A stretch of 64,000 nt of DNA from Imbricaverruca yamaguchii (Eukaryota > Arthropoda > Thecostraca > Neoverrucidae): positions 2,039,501-2,103,500 of the forward strand of contig JAOTOL010001637.1 of NCBI GenBank assembly GCA_034440575.1, written 5' to 3'. Below the pieces are notes generated by a model. The model had not been told where the DNA came from. It did no database searches and was given only the letters and a program-made list of their open reading frames with translations. The position numbers were made by a program, and so were the translations under genes. Position 1 is the stretch's first letter, and every line of letters starts with the position of its first letter. Positions 22,870 through 40,077 of the stretch are shown piece by piece.

Positions 22870-25420
22870 AGCCAACGTTAATCAGTACGTGAAGCCTTAA
22901 TTCATGGGATGAAGGTTCAGAAGAAAAAATGCAAGTTGAACGTTGCTTGCCAAGCTCATGCTTGTAGCATATGGATGAATTGAAAGCATATATAAGCAGA
23001 TCCAATTCGCACGCAAGCAACCGCATCATATAGCGAACCAGTCCACAACACTCTCCATGCATAATTGCATTCCCTTGCCAGGTGACTATCGCATGCTTGT
23101 AACTCCGGCTATGCCACATTTTTTTAGCCATCTTTGATAAATGATGTTTGTGCATTTCTTGTGATGATTGCATGGAGTGTGAGTCGGATCTCAATGGCTC
23201 GTGATTGCAAATTGGTTGCTGTTCATAGCAATTATTAATAGTTAGTCTATGGATTTGTTATGCCAATGAACTCACTCACAGTTGTCACGAAATATGTTAA
23301 CATGAAGGATTATTGGCTAATGGCGGACGTGACGCAGCAAACGATCTTTAGGCGGATAAATTATTGTGTTTATGGTAGATTTTCATGAAGCTTGAAGATT
23401 TCACAATAATATAGCTGGATTTCTGCATCTGGCAGTGCTATGACATGGTTATTAAATACAGGGCGCAGCATTTTGCAGATTGTTGAATACTGAAGGAATG
23501 AAAGCTCGGTAGGCCCAATGCCATATTTTAATGGGACTGAATATTGTCTGTAATGGGTCCTAGTTAGAGGTGGCAAATGGAAAATGGAGGGGTCGAAAGC
23601 AAGTTCAGAAACCAGGTCCGAATCGGTGAGCTCTTTTACCGGTCTGTATTAGATTAGCCGATCTTTCAATTGGTATATTCGTTGATTTATTTTTTTTTTT
23701 TTAGCTCAGTCGAAACTTTTTTAAGGTAAACAATTATATAACGAAGAAAATCCTAATGTTGTATGTGGGACCCCCTTCAACATTCCAGCCAGCAAGTTTG
23801 TTGAATCCATTGCACAATTTAATTATAATTCTTTAATTTACATCCGATAGTTGCTTGGGTTGCTTGGTTGTGTAGACAACGTATATCATTTCTTCGCAAT
23901 TAGTTGATAATGCAAGGAAAAATCAAGACTTCTTTCAGAAAGTATTTTCTTTTCATTTGACTGGCTTCCGCAGTCAGAAACAGGGTTTCAAAAATAAAAC
24001 ATCTCTTATGATGCACAGCTTAATGCTTGCCTTCCTAAGCCAAAGAAAGCAGCAAAATTACAAACATGAAACTCGTTTCGCACATTTGTCCTTGAAAAAT
24101 CGTTAACGCTGCGCAACACATGCATTATTCTGTATCATTCTATTATTGCATTCACAATTCAGATATTCTTTGTTCTTCCAGCTTCAGGTTACAGTATCAC
24201 TGGTTAGATTACGGAAAACACAAGTAATCACTAATGAGGACATGTAGGAACTTTGCAAATCTTGAAATAGCACAGTACATCGCAGGACTTAATGAGACCC
24301 CCATAATCAGCTTCATTTATTTGGTTCACATTTGTGGCTTACTTAGAGCCTTGGGTGCATGAAGAACAGGCTTCAATCTTTGATCGTATTTTTCTTGTTC
24401 CTTCTTTTTTAACCCACCGAATGCAGAATGCACAGAATACAAAAGTGTCCGTTAATTTCTTTTTAATTCGAGAGGTAGTATGGCTTATTGTAGGCGTATT
24501 GATATTGGAATTGGTGTTGCCGAATGCAATGCAATTTAAACATCACACTGATCAAGAAAAGCTTTCATGGCTGACAGCGATTCATCTTCGGATCCGGCTC
24601 TCGTTTTACAGAAAACTTTTGGCTGTTGGACATACTGATCCTGTGTCACCCCAAGTCCTTCCACGATTTGTCATTAGCGCTCCGCTAATGGCCACACTAA
24701 TAATAACCGCATTTCAGGCTTCCATCTTGGTATGTGATGTCAATCAGTATGACGTCATGCGTTGAAGGGACATGGAAGGTAATTCCACAACGTCGAACGT
24801 AGCTTGCCAGGGCTATGGTTAAGACAGCATATATTAGCTCAAATCGTGCCGAAACAATTTCAATTCGTACACAAACAACTGCGTCCCATAGCAGGGCTGT
24901 TTAGGTGACGCGTCACTCGTAACTACAGTATGTTACCAGCAGCCTGTCGAATTTTTGCGGCTGGAATTTGTGCGCATATGGTCATGCGCTTGCCGTGGTG
25001 TGTGTCTGGTGAGTATCAGTTGGCATCCATTCAAATACAAACTTGATGTTTTGTCGAGATCATTGCTGTGCACGGTAATCATTAATGATTAACTGATGCA
25101 TTGGTTTGGCCAGATAGCTCACAGTCACAACAAAATAAGACGCTGTGCTAGCTGATTTGGTGCTAGCCTGGTGCTACCGAGCATAAAAACTCAAGTAATG
25201 ACTTCCTGATGAATACATCGACAGCACAAAACAAACTTAGCACAACAAACAAACATTGCGGAGCTTAATGAGAATACCTCCTTCCTTCCACTACCATAAT
25301 TAGTTCCTTGTATTTAGTGTTATCACCATTCAAGGCTCGCGTATAGCCTTGAATGCTTAAAGAACATGCTTCGATCTGCGATCGTTTTCTCGGTGGAACC
25401 GGTTTTTCTGTGGAATTCGA
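22870..25420. repeat. Diverged duplication: two related blocks
   Basis: Segments near 22935-23290 match 24790-25135 in order. Examples are GAACGTTGCTTGCCAAGCTC versus GAACGTAGCTTGCCAGGGCT, AATTCGCACGCAAGCAACCG versus AATTCGTACACAAACAACTG, and CTCACTCACAGTTGTCACGA versus AGCTCACAGTCACAACAAAA. A further block near 24240-24400 matches 25200-25390 (AAGAACAGGCTTCAATCTTT versus AAGAACATGCTTCGATCTGC). The first copy carries roughly 0.9 kb extra between these blocks. This could be an old tandem duplication or two copies of an interspersed repeat. Confidence 0.65.
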
Positions 25421-26088
25421 TGGACTTTGCTGGGAAATGTGACTATGCAAGCAAGCGATTCCAGTTGAATCTTTGTGTAATATGAAAAGTAATATAGACA
25501 AGTCATGAGATTTTAACTACATTTGATATGTGAGAATATATCAGGAGCTGACATAGCTACTATGAGTTATTTTGTTTGTTTGCTGTTCGGTACTTATGTG
25601 GCTTTACATGGAATTTTGAGATTCTTGTTTTCTTGTCATCTGGAACTGTTTTGTCAGAGGTGTAACTCGCATTTGTGATGGGTTATGACTGGTGATTTTG
25701 CTGGGTCTATGTCTATGTGAAAACCTTGTATTCTTATGAAGGCAACATCCGAGAAGTAGGAAATATACCGAAAAGTTTTAATACTTGAATTATCAGCATG
25801 CGTTCCATTATCATGAAGCACCTAAATGTCACAATATTCCAACCAGGATAAAGATGTTAATACGTGCTTTTTATTATTTTATTTCTACTTATCGAAAGGC
25901 CATTAATCGCAACCAGCATGTCGTAGATCGTCTAATGCCCGCCAGATGCATTGTCAGGCGGTGAACTTTACCTCGATTCTTGGTGAGAACGATTCGTCTT
26001 CCCCTTGAGTCTCCAAAACTACTGGGCCGATTTTAATGACCAAGGTCTGAAGCGAATTATCAGGACTAGATTTAATGTTGCGTATTTT
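25421..26088. other. No recognised feature
   Basis: Unique AT-rich sequence up to the second family-2 repeat. Confidence 0.4.
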
Positions 26089-26592
26089 CCAACTTGCAGT
26101 TCAAATAGAAGATTCTGGCAAAAGTAAGGATTTTTTATTAGGATAAGTTGACTTCCAAGAACATTTCTCGGTCTGCTCTACCCATTAGAAAAGGAAAATT
26201 AAAGAAAACTTGAAAACGCAAAATTTTGAAATTAAAAAGCAGTTTTTTTTGGGGGGAAAAGAATTACTGCCCTGGTCGATTTCGCTGTCCTTTTCTCATT
26301 CGAAATAAAAAATTTTTTTCTCATATATCCCCAAAATGAACTCCCAGAGCCAAAAAACATAATGTAAGTCGTGAAAAGTCGTGAAGATCTAGCCCCCCTG
26401 GTGACGTCACTTTTGGGGGAAAATTGTTTTGGGGTGGACCCAACCCTACTCGTCGAGCGCTTTCCAATGACACATCTTTCGTTTTCGTGCGATGCTTAGT
26501 TTGGATTTTAGAGGAGGGTTATTAACCGCCGCCCCCCCCCCCCGAGACGGGGTGTGAGGATCTGACCGGAAAGACTGCGCGGGTCAAGAACA
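26089..26592 (+). mobile_element. Interspersed repeat family 2, copy 2
   Basis: Aligns with 18277-18795 across nearly its whole length, with base changes and small indels. It ends GACCGGAAAGACTGCGCGGG. The sequence upstream (GGGCCGATTTTAATGA at about 26024) may be an extension only weakly matched in copy 1. Confidence 0.85.
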
Positions 26593-31609
<5,017 letters not shown>

Positions 31610-32060
31610 AGGTTACAGACCGTACCGGCCGATCTGGAGCCACCAGAAGCCGCCGAGCCAGCACAGGAGCGGCGCCCGTCCGACCTCGCCGCCGGCAGCC
31701 GGCGTCGGCCGCGACCACCGACCACGCTGACGGCGCACGTGCGTTATCTACCGTCGGCACGGCACACAATACGGCGCCGGCGGCCGTCCGCACTCCGGCA
31801 CGTGCCGGTGCAGCGGCGCCGCCGTCCCGGAGAGTCCAATTACAGGGCGGCAACTCGGCGGCGGCCGTCTCGATCCGACATTTGTTCCGCCTATGTCGAC
31901 GGGAGTAGGCTCGGCCGGCCAGCGGTCGGCACCGCACTCCCTGTGACAGTGCATTGTCTCCGCCGATTGGGCACATGTCAGCTGTATAGACGCGCTGACA
32001 CACATGCACCGCGATGATATAAGTATGCAAATGCGACGATCGTTCACGCGCCATTCCAAT
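31610..32060. promoter_or_regulatory. CpG island ending in an octamer-like motif
   Basis: A GC-rich core (31620-31930) is followed by an AT pocket with GATGATATAAG and TATGCAAATGCGA (32024-32036), which contains the POU octamer ATGCAAAT. The same 13-mer recurs at 40833-40845 in another island. Regulatory function is inferred. Confidence 0.3.
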
Positions 32061-32235
32061 TATGGCAGGCACGCGGACGAGAGGCACGTAAAAGGCGCGA
32101 GCGTGTACTGGCGGTTTGCGGGCAACAGGCCACGGTAATGGTGAGTGGCGGAATGCCGATAGTTGTGGCCACGGTTTGTGATGCAGAGCTGAGGGCCAGG
32201 ACGCGATAGGGCAAGCCGACCGTTCGGCGATGCCT

Positions 32236-32395
32236 CGTTGTGATGAATGCTTGTGACACTCGGTGTTGTTGAACGCTCGTGATACTAGGTGTTGCTGAAC
32301 GCTCGTGACACCCGGTGTTGCTGTACTCTCGTGACATCCGGTGTTGCTGAACGCTCGTGACATCCGGTGTTGCTGAACGCTCGTGACACTCGATG
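32236..32395. repeat. Minisatellite, 26-bp unit, ~6 copies
   Basis: The unit is GGTGTTGCTGAACGCTCGTG plus ACATCC, in register at 32262, 32288 and onward. Confidence 0.95.
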
Positions 32396-32577
32396 CTTCT
32401 CTGCAATGACTGATACCCTGTGATACGGAATAATTTGCGACTATCTGATGAAGCTGGAATGCATTGGGATTCCGATTGCATTGTAAGCTCACGAGAAAAA
32501 AAACGCACATCAGCACCAGACGTGTTGTTGCAGCACCGATTTCTGCATTTCATTGTTGTTTTATCAAGGGTGATACT

Positions 32578-33377
32578 TTAACACGCGCCCTGCAGGGCCT
32601 TTGAAAATTACGCGTACTGGAAGGGCGACGGATTCCGCCCCCATAAGATCTTGGCACCTATTAAAGCTGGAGCAACGAAATTTACAGAGTAGGTGGATAC
32701 AGTAGTAAACTTTATTGTGTGTTATTTGCATTCTCTCACGTCAATATCCTCAAGGCCAAATGAGGTCAAAATGCCTAAAGTTTTTCGTTTTGCGTGGCTT
32801 GGCTTGTCATTGTTACGGATCGCTGTGATTGTGCTTAAACGCTCCATGATGGACTTCAATGATGTTTTTGACATAACTAATGATGCAATACAGATGCTAG
32901 ACCCGGCATTTGGTCTCAGGTCACCTATATAGCAGCACTCTATTAGGTCATTACTTGCTCCAGTTACCGGAACCGGGCCGCCCGCTCGACTGCTCCGTTG
33001 GGCGGCTCGGCGCAATCAGCTTCGCAAAGAAAGAAGCGGAGTACATGAATAAAGTATGGAAACGCTTAGGTACACAATGACAAACTTAGATCACGAACTT
33101 GACCTGACTTGACCTCGGTGACCTAACATGACTTTGAAACTATATAGCATAACAATACACATCAAACAAGTCTCTAGCGTTGCCAAGAACACTTACCTTT
33201 TGCCAATATACAAGAAGCGCATCATCACCGATTTTTGTTGTCTGGTGCTGCGGATTTTTTTACTTTAACGGCTCCTAATTGGAAAAAAATCGACCGATTT
33301 CCGTTGTTCTTGCTTTAAACAACGCGCCGGTCACTTCCAAGCAGGTGTGTAAACACCTGCTTTAACCTGCGTGTTAA
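32578..33377 (-). mobile_element. Inverted-repeat transposon family 1, copy A (non-autonomous)
   Basis: Starts TTAACACGC (32578-32586) and ends with its exact reverse complement GCGTGTTAA (33369-33377), giving an 800-bp unit. The interior matches copy B (46055-47021) in opposite orientation over most of its length, including GCCGAGCCGCCCAACGGAGC and GGTTCCGGTAACTG on the shared strand. Relative to B it lacks roughly 100 bp at one end. It has no transposase frame, so it would need an enzyme in trans. No target-site duplication is evident. Confidence 0.82.
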
Positions 33378-33739
33378 GACAGCAACAAAGCAAATTCCTC
33401 AACGCGTTTTGATCGAAAAATGCAACAAATAAGCAAACGTCCCACTGGGACGCATCAGCGACTGCAGGAGACAGCACTGTATTCTGCTTCACCGTTGAAG
33501 GACATCGTCTATCATCACCTTCAGATAGGTATACACCACTTACTAGATCCGCTGCCTCCACACAGATAGCGCTATCCCCTTAGCACTAGAGAGCAGATGG
33601 CACTGCTTGATAATCACCTCTTTCTCGGCGACGTCATGCAAGCAGCCTCGACTGCGGGCGCTGTGTGATGAAGTGTATTAAGAGCAGCCTTCGCAGTTGC
33701 TCATCGCTGTACAGCACCAACGAAGCCCATAGCGCAGGG

Positions 33740-34360
33740 TGTCGCAGTACAGTCCGGCGGCACCGACAACACGGGCGTCCCCCCTCCCCGCCTCAAAATC
33801 GTGACACCAGGACGACACCAGCAGACACCTGGATGACACCAGCAGGCCCACGTCACCGCCGACCGCCCCCGCTGCGGCTGAGCCCTCCCGCGCCGAGCCA
33901 TGTTTATGCCCGGCCCCAGTTTGCATATCTGAGAACATCTCGCCTCTCCGAGATGCGTATCGTCCGCTGGCATTCGACCGTATCCGCGGGCAGCCGGCCT
34001 GTTTTTATAGGCGCGCTATCTGGCCGGATCTGTCTCACACTGCGCTGCGACTGGCCAAAAAATTCCGACCTGGTGTCGACGCTGGCTGCTGACGAGCGCG
34101 GCCAGCCTCGGCTGCTGCCGCGCCCATCAATGGATAACATCTACGCGCCGGCTACGCTATATCTAGATAGCTGAGCCGGGCTTTTCTACCGCATCGGCCA
34201 GCCATCGCGGATGAGCCGATCTTGCTTGTGCCTCAGTCGGGTGTGAATTGACCGGGCGGGCAGCCGGCGGCACCATTGTGGAGCTGCCGCGGGCCGAGCC
34301 GCGCGCGCCGGCCGGCCCACCAGCAGGCCGCCACTCGAGATCGCCGATACCCGCCGCCGC
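33740..34360. promoter_or_regulatory. GC-rich island with octamer-like and GATA-like motifs
   Basis: CpG-rich blocks flank pockets such as GTTTGCATATCTGAG (about 33919), GCGCTATCTGG (about 34012) and AATGGATAAC (about 34129). Plus- and minus-strand open frames overlap here, but neither has a recognisable domain or splice-bounded structure. A regulatory island is possible; an unrecognised exon cannot be excluded. Confidence 0.28.
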
Positions 34361-34586
34361 TCGAGTGGCGTTTTCCCTTTACGCCAGAATTCCCTGCCGA
34401 GCGCCACCGACGTTTCGGAAAGCTTCTGTCCGATTTGAAACAGTTGACAATGTTCGAGAAGAATGCCGTTGTGAGCGCACTCAGCCGGCGCGCCTATGTT
34501 TCACACCAGGTGTTCCCCTCCGGCCGCCAGCCCGCCACCCAAGTAATAACACAATAAATAACAACACACCACGCCGAAAAAAAGAT

Positions 34587-34700
34587 CCAGTGAGAGAGAA
34601 AGAGAGAGAGAGAGAGAGGGGAGAGAGAGAGAGGTAGAGAGAGAGGGAAAAAAGAGAGGGAGAGAGTGTGAGAGAGAGAGAGTGAGATAGAGAGAATGAG
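34587..34700. repeat. GA-rich polypurine tract
   Basis: GAGAGAGA-type low-complexity sequence with almost no pyrimidines apart from a few T on the plus strand. Such tracts can form triplex DNA. Confidence 0.95.
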
Positions 34701-35084
34701 CGCGAGGAAAGAAATTGAAACAAATGCAAATATAAAGATTGAAAAGTATATAGAGGAAGAGAAGGTGAAAAGAGAATGAGGAAAATGGCAGCAGAAAAAG
34801 ATTAGTGGCGAATACTACACATAATGCTAATGTTACCGTGCTTAAAATATGCGTGAGTGCCCGTCTCCTCTCTACTTCTCCATTTATTTTCCATAAACAA
34901 CTTCCTCGTTCGTTTTTCGCTTAGTTATCCGGATATTTAAAATGTCCAAACTGTCGCCTACAGCGAAGAGAAATTAGCACGTGGTTACCAATACTCTGAT
35001 CAGAAGCACATCTCCAACCCATCAGAGTCCGCGTGACTCCTATCCAGCAGCACACCTGAGAGAGGGCAGCTGCTGTGGTGGCAG
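34701..35084. other. No recognised feature
   Basis: Purine-rich to mixed unique sequence. Confidence 0.35.
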
Positions 35085-35215
35085 ATCGGCTGAGAGAGAG
35101 AGCAAAACAGCTGCCGTTGTGACAGACCGACCGAGAGAAAGCAAAACAGCTGCAGTCGTTACCGATCGGCTGAGAGAGGGCAAAACAGCTGCCGTTGTGA
35201 CAGACCGGCTGAACA
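35085..35215. repeat. Short array of ~3 imperfect units
   Basis: Units of the form CGGCTGAGAGAGGGCAAAAC then AGCTGCCGTTGTGACAGAC repeat about three times, with substitutions and length changes. Confidence 0.85.
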
Positions 35216-35419
35216 GATCCGACACGCAGAAAGCTGACTGCAAGCTGTTCTTGAATGTGCTGTGACGTATAGAATATTGAACACGGTGTAAGATATGTCA
35301 TCTATCTCAATAGCTTCAGGAACTGTTGATGTACGACTATCCAAGCTCACGCCCGAGTCTACGACTTCGATTACGACCGAGCTTCTGTCTACGAGTCAGG
35401 GTGGTGTCACACATGAACT

Positions 35420-35960
35420 CTCGGCCACGTTTGGTCTGGCACGACTGAAGCCCCGGCCAGAGACGGTGTCCGAGGTGCTCTGCGCCGTCTCGACTCGCGT
35501 GTCCTGTCAGGGTGCGGCGGTGGCTCGTGCGTCGCCTTCGTCAGCCAGGCGGCGCACGCGGTTGACACGCAGCGGTCCTGAGCGTCGTGCTGTCGTCGGC
35601 GGGCCGCCATTGTCTCCGCGGTCGGTCCGCTCCCCATTTCACTTTTTCATCGCGGTCGGCGCGCCGTTCGGCCAGCATATTTTTTCTGGGCACGTTTATT
35701 TATTGGAAGGTCGGCCCGAGAGTCAGCCGGAGCGCCAGATAAGGATAAGATAAAACGACATCGCCGTAATCTGGAGAAATCTTGCGATAAAAACGCCCCC
35801 TCGGCCAGGCCTTGTTTGGTTTTCGGGACTATATTTCCATGTCGCGCGACAGCCGCCGCCTCGATAAATGAGAGTCGAGCAGTGGCGCGGCGCGCCCGAA
35901 GAATGGCGCAGCGGCTAATGGTCTTATCTCGGAATCGGACGTCCCGTGTCAGTCAGGGAT
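35420..35960. promoter_or_regulatory. GC island with GATA cluster and forkhead/CArG-like motifs
   Basis: Within the island are GTTTATTTATTGG (forkhead-like, about 35695), three overlapping GATA sites (35737-35754), GCGATAAAAACG (about 35784), CTATATTTCCATG (CArG/MEF2-like, about 35829) and TCTTATCTCGG (GATA, about 35924). The density is notable, and it fits an enhancer of a gene under GATA control. No experimental support. Confidence 0.4.
35737..35754 (+). promoter_or_regulatory. Triple overlapping GATA site
   Basis: AGATAAGGATAAGATAAA contains AGATAAG (35737), GGATAAG (35743) and AGATAAA (35748), three same-strand GATA-type sites in 18 bp. Confidence 0.5.
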
Positions 35961-36007
35961 CGTTTGGGGGCCACAGCCGTGCTCACTGCTACAGCCCACC
36001 ACCACAT

Positions 36008-36075
36008 ATCACTAGCACAGTTCACCAGCACAGATCACTAGCACAGCTCACCAGCACAATTCACCAGCACAGATG
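36008..36075. repeat. Short CCAGCACA/CTAGCACA repeat
   Basis: Five to six imperfect units such as CACCAGCACAGATCACTAGC in under 70 bp. Confidence 0.85.
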
Positions 36076-38066
36076 AGATGTATCGTAAAAACTTGTATTG
36101 AGAAGCACACGCTGCAATACAGATGCGTTTTCTCGTTTATGCTAAAGTATTTCAGCCACAGAAGACTTCACATATGTAACGAGAAGATGCCAGAAGTGGC
36201 CAATTAAATATTTCACAAAGCGTAGAAGCTATAAGCTGAAAGTCAGCCAAAAATGGCGGAACTGTCGCGAGTCATTTGATCAGGGCTGGAGAGGACGACG
36301 CCGTTGAAGGTGCGGGACGGTGCGAGTCGCATTTCAGTTGGTTCACTGCAGACTCCGATATCGCTCTCCCAGCCATCATTTGCGCGAGCAGAATAACGGT
36401 AAATGTCCTGGGCACCTATCAGCTTCTGGAACTTCGCATCATGTGGATCAGTCTACTCGAGTAGAGGGGCTTACTCAAATTAGTGCTGGCTACAAGCGGG
36501 CTGGAAATAGTTCCATTGGTATCCATGTACCTAGGGATGTCGCTTGATATGCCACTGGAGGGGTACGTACCATGGAGGGGTAAATTGATGTTAATTCGTT
36601 CTCCTCCAATGATAAACTGTGCTCACCAAAAAAAGAGCGTGAAGAATTAAGAGCACACCTCACCCACCACTGCTTCCCTCGTCAACTTATTTTCTTCACC
36701 AGCACAAGAAACAGTCTCAAACACCCGGATTTAGCCCGAATTCTTCTTGAATTAACCTGATATGACCACGTAATGGATTTCGTAAACCGACATCCCAGCT
36801 CACACCACAACCAAAGGGCGTGTGATCGAGGAACTGTGCCTTCATTTACGAGTCCCACCACTGTATCAATTGCTCTTGGCTATAAAAGAGAAGACTAACA
36901 AAGTAGACATATGGCCACAGCACATTCCATCAAATGTCTTGTTGAAGGACCAAACCATCGACCTCAGTCCTGCCTTCGACAATTTCTTTAGGCCGTTGAG
37001 GCGGTTATCAGTGACTTTATGCCAACCGTCACTCTGTGTCGCCCCCATTTATCGTGGTTTGATGGCTAGCTGCCACTACCGCTGACTCGTAAGAAACTAA
37101 ACTTCGAAGGAAACGAGAAGCTGAAGAAGCTCGGCACAAGCTACAAAAAAAGACTTAAGAAAAGGTCATAGAGTCGTCAAAGCTTAGCCTGTGCTGAGCT
37201 GTCGACAATTTCATTAACCGTTTTGTTCGCTGTTTCAAAACCACCCAAACCCTTCTGGCCTCCTGCTGAGTGCATGGGAATAATCAAAGACACTTCTGTT
37301 ATCCTGGCCAACAATACAACCAACATGAAGCTGATGTATGGTGAATCCCTTGGTGATCATTCAACGATCTTTGATGCTGAAAGAGTTTATCTAATGCATT
37401 GACATCTGCTGCTAAGCTCACTCTAAGTTCATTGGACTAAACCATGCCAATTGAACCATTATGTACTCATGAAGTGAAGAGTAAAGTGCATTCTAGTAGA
37501 GGTGCGCTATCAAATTCAAACACGTGTGGGCAAAGAATTTACATTTGCAATCGGTTGATTAGAACAAAATATGTACAAATCAAACCAAAGGTTATGAATT
37601 TTCCAGGAACCCATCATTAGCGCTCAATTTTTGTTTTTCCAGCCAATCACAATGGAGTATTTTGCCAAAATTTGTAGATTGGCCCCTAGATGAGCTAGAG
37701 CCGCGAAACAAAACCGAACGTATTGCTCGTTATAAGGGAAAACGAATGGTACCCCACCAACCAACGAATGGTAGAAAACGAATGGAACAGTTTTCGGTCA
37801 ACCAGTGACCTTCCAGGTCGGGCCAATGACTTGAAATTGGCGAATATGGCGAAACTTTTTGTTTGGGAGGGCCACATAGCAAAACGTTTTACAGTTAGAC
37901 ACCGGAAAATAAGAACAGGACTCATTGAAGCCCTGTGAATCTGATGATGCCCTTCGTCGTCACTCCTTGTCAATTGCACAGGTCAGGTCAAGTCAAAACT
38001 CGTGACCGGCTGTAACGCCGTAGCATATTGAGCCTCCTGGCCATTATGAAATGAACCTGAATTAGT
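36076..38066. other. No recognised gene
   Basis: Unique-looking. The 36800-37400 part has protein-like stretches in more than one frame that faintly recall a LINE endonuclease-RT linker, but this was too weak to annotate. Confidence 0.4.
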
Positions 38067-38163
38067 CGGAATGGTGCATTAAATATTAAATGTGTTTCAA
38101 TGGTATTTAAAATAATGAATTCAATAATATTGAAACACATTTAATATTTCATGCACCATTCCG
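38067..38163. mobile_element. 97-bp foldback element (MITE-like)
   Basis: The 35-bp arms 38067-38101 and 38129-38163 are reverse complements with a single mismatch. They start CGGAATGGTGCA and end TGCACCATTCCG around a 27-bp AT-rich centre. Size and symmetry suit a tiny MITE; flanks do not show a clear target duplication. Confidence 0.8.
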
Positions 38164-38516
38164 AGCATAGTCCAAGTCCATGATAAGTGAGCTAAAAAAT
38201 AACACATAAACTGCTATTAGGCCTCTGATATTTATAAACGCATTGGAAAGAATGATAAAGGCAATTAATAGCCTGACGTACATGTGCTACCAGTATTGTT
38301 CGAAACGACTCGATACCGAGCAAGCTATACACCTTCGATCTAGCTTCCTCATACATGCAGGGTGGACAGTGATTTGGGACAAACGAAAGCTGTATTACAA
38401 CTACACAGATCCTTCTGTTGCATTCTAGGCCGTCGACAGTTCCTTCTGCAACACGAACTCAAATATGCATGCGCCTGCAGTGCAGACCCCAACTAACATC
38501 AATTGTGGATTTAATT

Positions 38517-38590
38517 CAATTGGATTAGATTGGATTATATTATATTACATTGGACTATATCTGGTTGGATTGGATTGGATTGGATCAATC
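38517..38590. repeat. GGATT-type microsatellite
   Basis: TTGGATTAGATTGGATTATA grading into perfect TTGGATTGGATTGGATT. Confidence 0.9.
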
Positions 38591-39364
38591 TTAACTGACG
38601 GACGATGAAATTTATAAATGAGGAAACATCATGTTGGATTGCTGTGGCATTGCTGTACGTTTAAAGGCGTTGCTGCAGTTCCTCTTTCTCATCCTATATA
38701 TAAATAAAACATATGACATGTCCTATTCATACAGAAGTTGGCAAGCAAAGATTAAAACCTTCATTAGAGTCCAAACGCTATCTGATGCAGATAACTTTAT
38801 CTTCTGACTTGTTTCCTCAACTATCGTATATTTTTAGATCCAATACATGACAGATGTATTCAGTGGGATATATTTTATCCAACGCCTCGCGTCAGATTTC
38901 CCCTTTCATACGTATTTTTTCATCTCGTCCGATTTATGTTGAAGTCCATCAAATAACTTGATGAATACAATTATCAGATATGTGATCGGAAACAAATATT
39001 CAGCACACGTTCAATGTCTCTCCAAATTCTTCCACAATTTAATACAATATGCGTAAATGAATAATACCTGCTTTAGAACAAGCATGCCACAAATCAAGTC
39101 TTTCGGCAACGTTAAGCAGACTTTGGTACTTAGATGATGCACTGTGTAGAAACAACCTTGATAATTCATGTACGTGCATTTTCTGGGACATTACCAATCA
39201 CTCATCAGACAGAATGGCCTATCGTTCATCGCTGGGTGCTACATATAGATGCGGGTATTATTCCAAGCAGGTGTCTATTTAAAGAGGGCCGGCGACATTC
39301 CGTTGTGTTTACCGAATGGTGCGGACCGCTCTGGCCTGCATGGACGACCTCCGGTGACGTCCTT
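38591..39364. other. No recognised feature
   Basis: AT-rich unique sequence up to the 34-bp array. Confidence 0.4.
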
Positions 39365-40077
39365 TGGTGGAGGTCCGTCCCAAGGCGACCCCTGCTCTCA
39401 GTGGATGTCCGTCTGAGGGCGACCCCTGCTCTCGGTGGAGGTCTGTCCGAGGGCGACCCCTGCTCTCAGTGGAGGTCCGTCCCAAGGCGACCCCTGCTCT
39501 CAGTGGAGGTCCGTCCGAGGGCGACCCCTGCTCTCAGTGGAGGTCCGTCCTAAGGCGACCCCTGCTCTCAGTGGAGGTCTGTCCGAGGGCGACCCCTGCT
39601 CTCAGTGGAGGTCCGTCCGAGGGCGACCCCTGCTCTCAGTGGAGGTCTGTCCGAGGGCGACCCCTGCTCTCAGTGGAGGTCCGTCCTAAGGCGACCCCTG
39701 CTCTCAGTGGAGGTCCGTCCTAAGGCGACCCCTGCTCTCAGTGGAGGTCCGTCCGAGGGCGACCCCTGCTCTCAGTGGAGGTCCGTCCCAAGGCGACCCC
39801 TGCTCTCAGTGGAGGTCCGTCCTAAGGCGACCCCTGCTCTCACTGGAGGTCTGTCCGAGGGCGACCCCTGCTCTCAGTGGAGGTCCGTCTGATGGCGACC
39901 CCTCCTCTCAGTGGAGGTCCGTCCGAGAGCGACCCCTGCTCTCAGTGTAGGTCTGTCCGAGGGCGACCCCTGCTCTCAGTGGAGATATGTCCGAGGGCGA
40001 CCCCTGCTCTCGGTGGAGGTCTGTCCGAGGGCAACCCCTGCTCTCAGTGGAGGTCCGTCTGAGGGCGACCCCGTCGC
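39365..40077. repeat. Minisatellite, 34-bp unit, ~21 copies
   Basis: The unit is GGTCCGTCCGAGGGCGACCC then CTGCTCTCAGTGGA. Two main variants alternate (CCGAGGGCG and CCTAAGGCG/CCCAAGGCG). As 34 is not a multiple of three, all plus frames remain open because the unit has no stop in any plus frame. Confidence 0.97.

Noticed and set aside
22211..23580. hAT-type element bounded by AGAGGTGGCAAA motifs
   Set aside because: Both motifs are in the same orientation and no inverted partner TTTGCCACCTCT was found.
24334..24765. 143-codon plus-strand frame with a hydrophobic stretch
   Set aside because: Partly overlaps the diverged duplication, whose other copy does not keep the frame open; no motif or good start context.
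36822..37390. Possible LINE relic (endonuclease-RT linker-like residues such as FMPTVTLCRPHLSWFDG)
   Set aside because: Resemblance is short, in broken frames and from memory only; a BLASTX hit to a non-LTR retrotransposon polyprotein would be needed.
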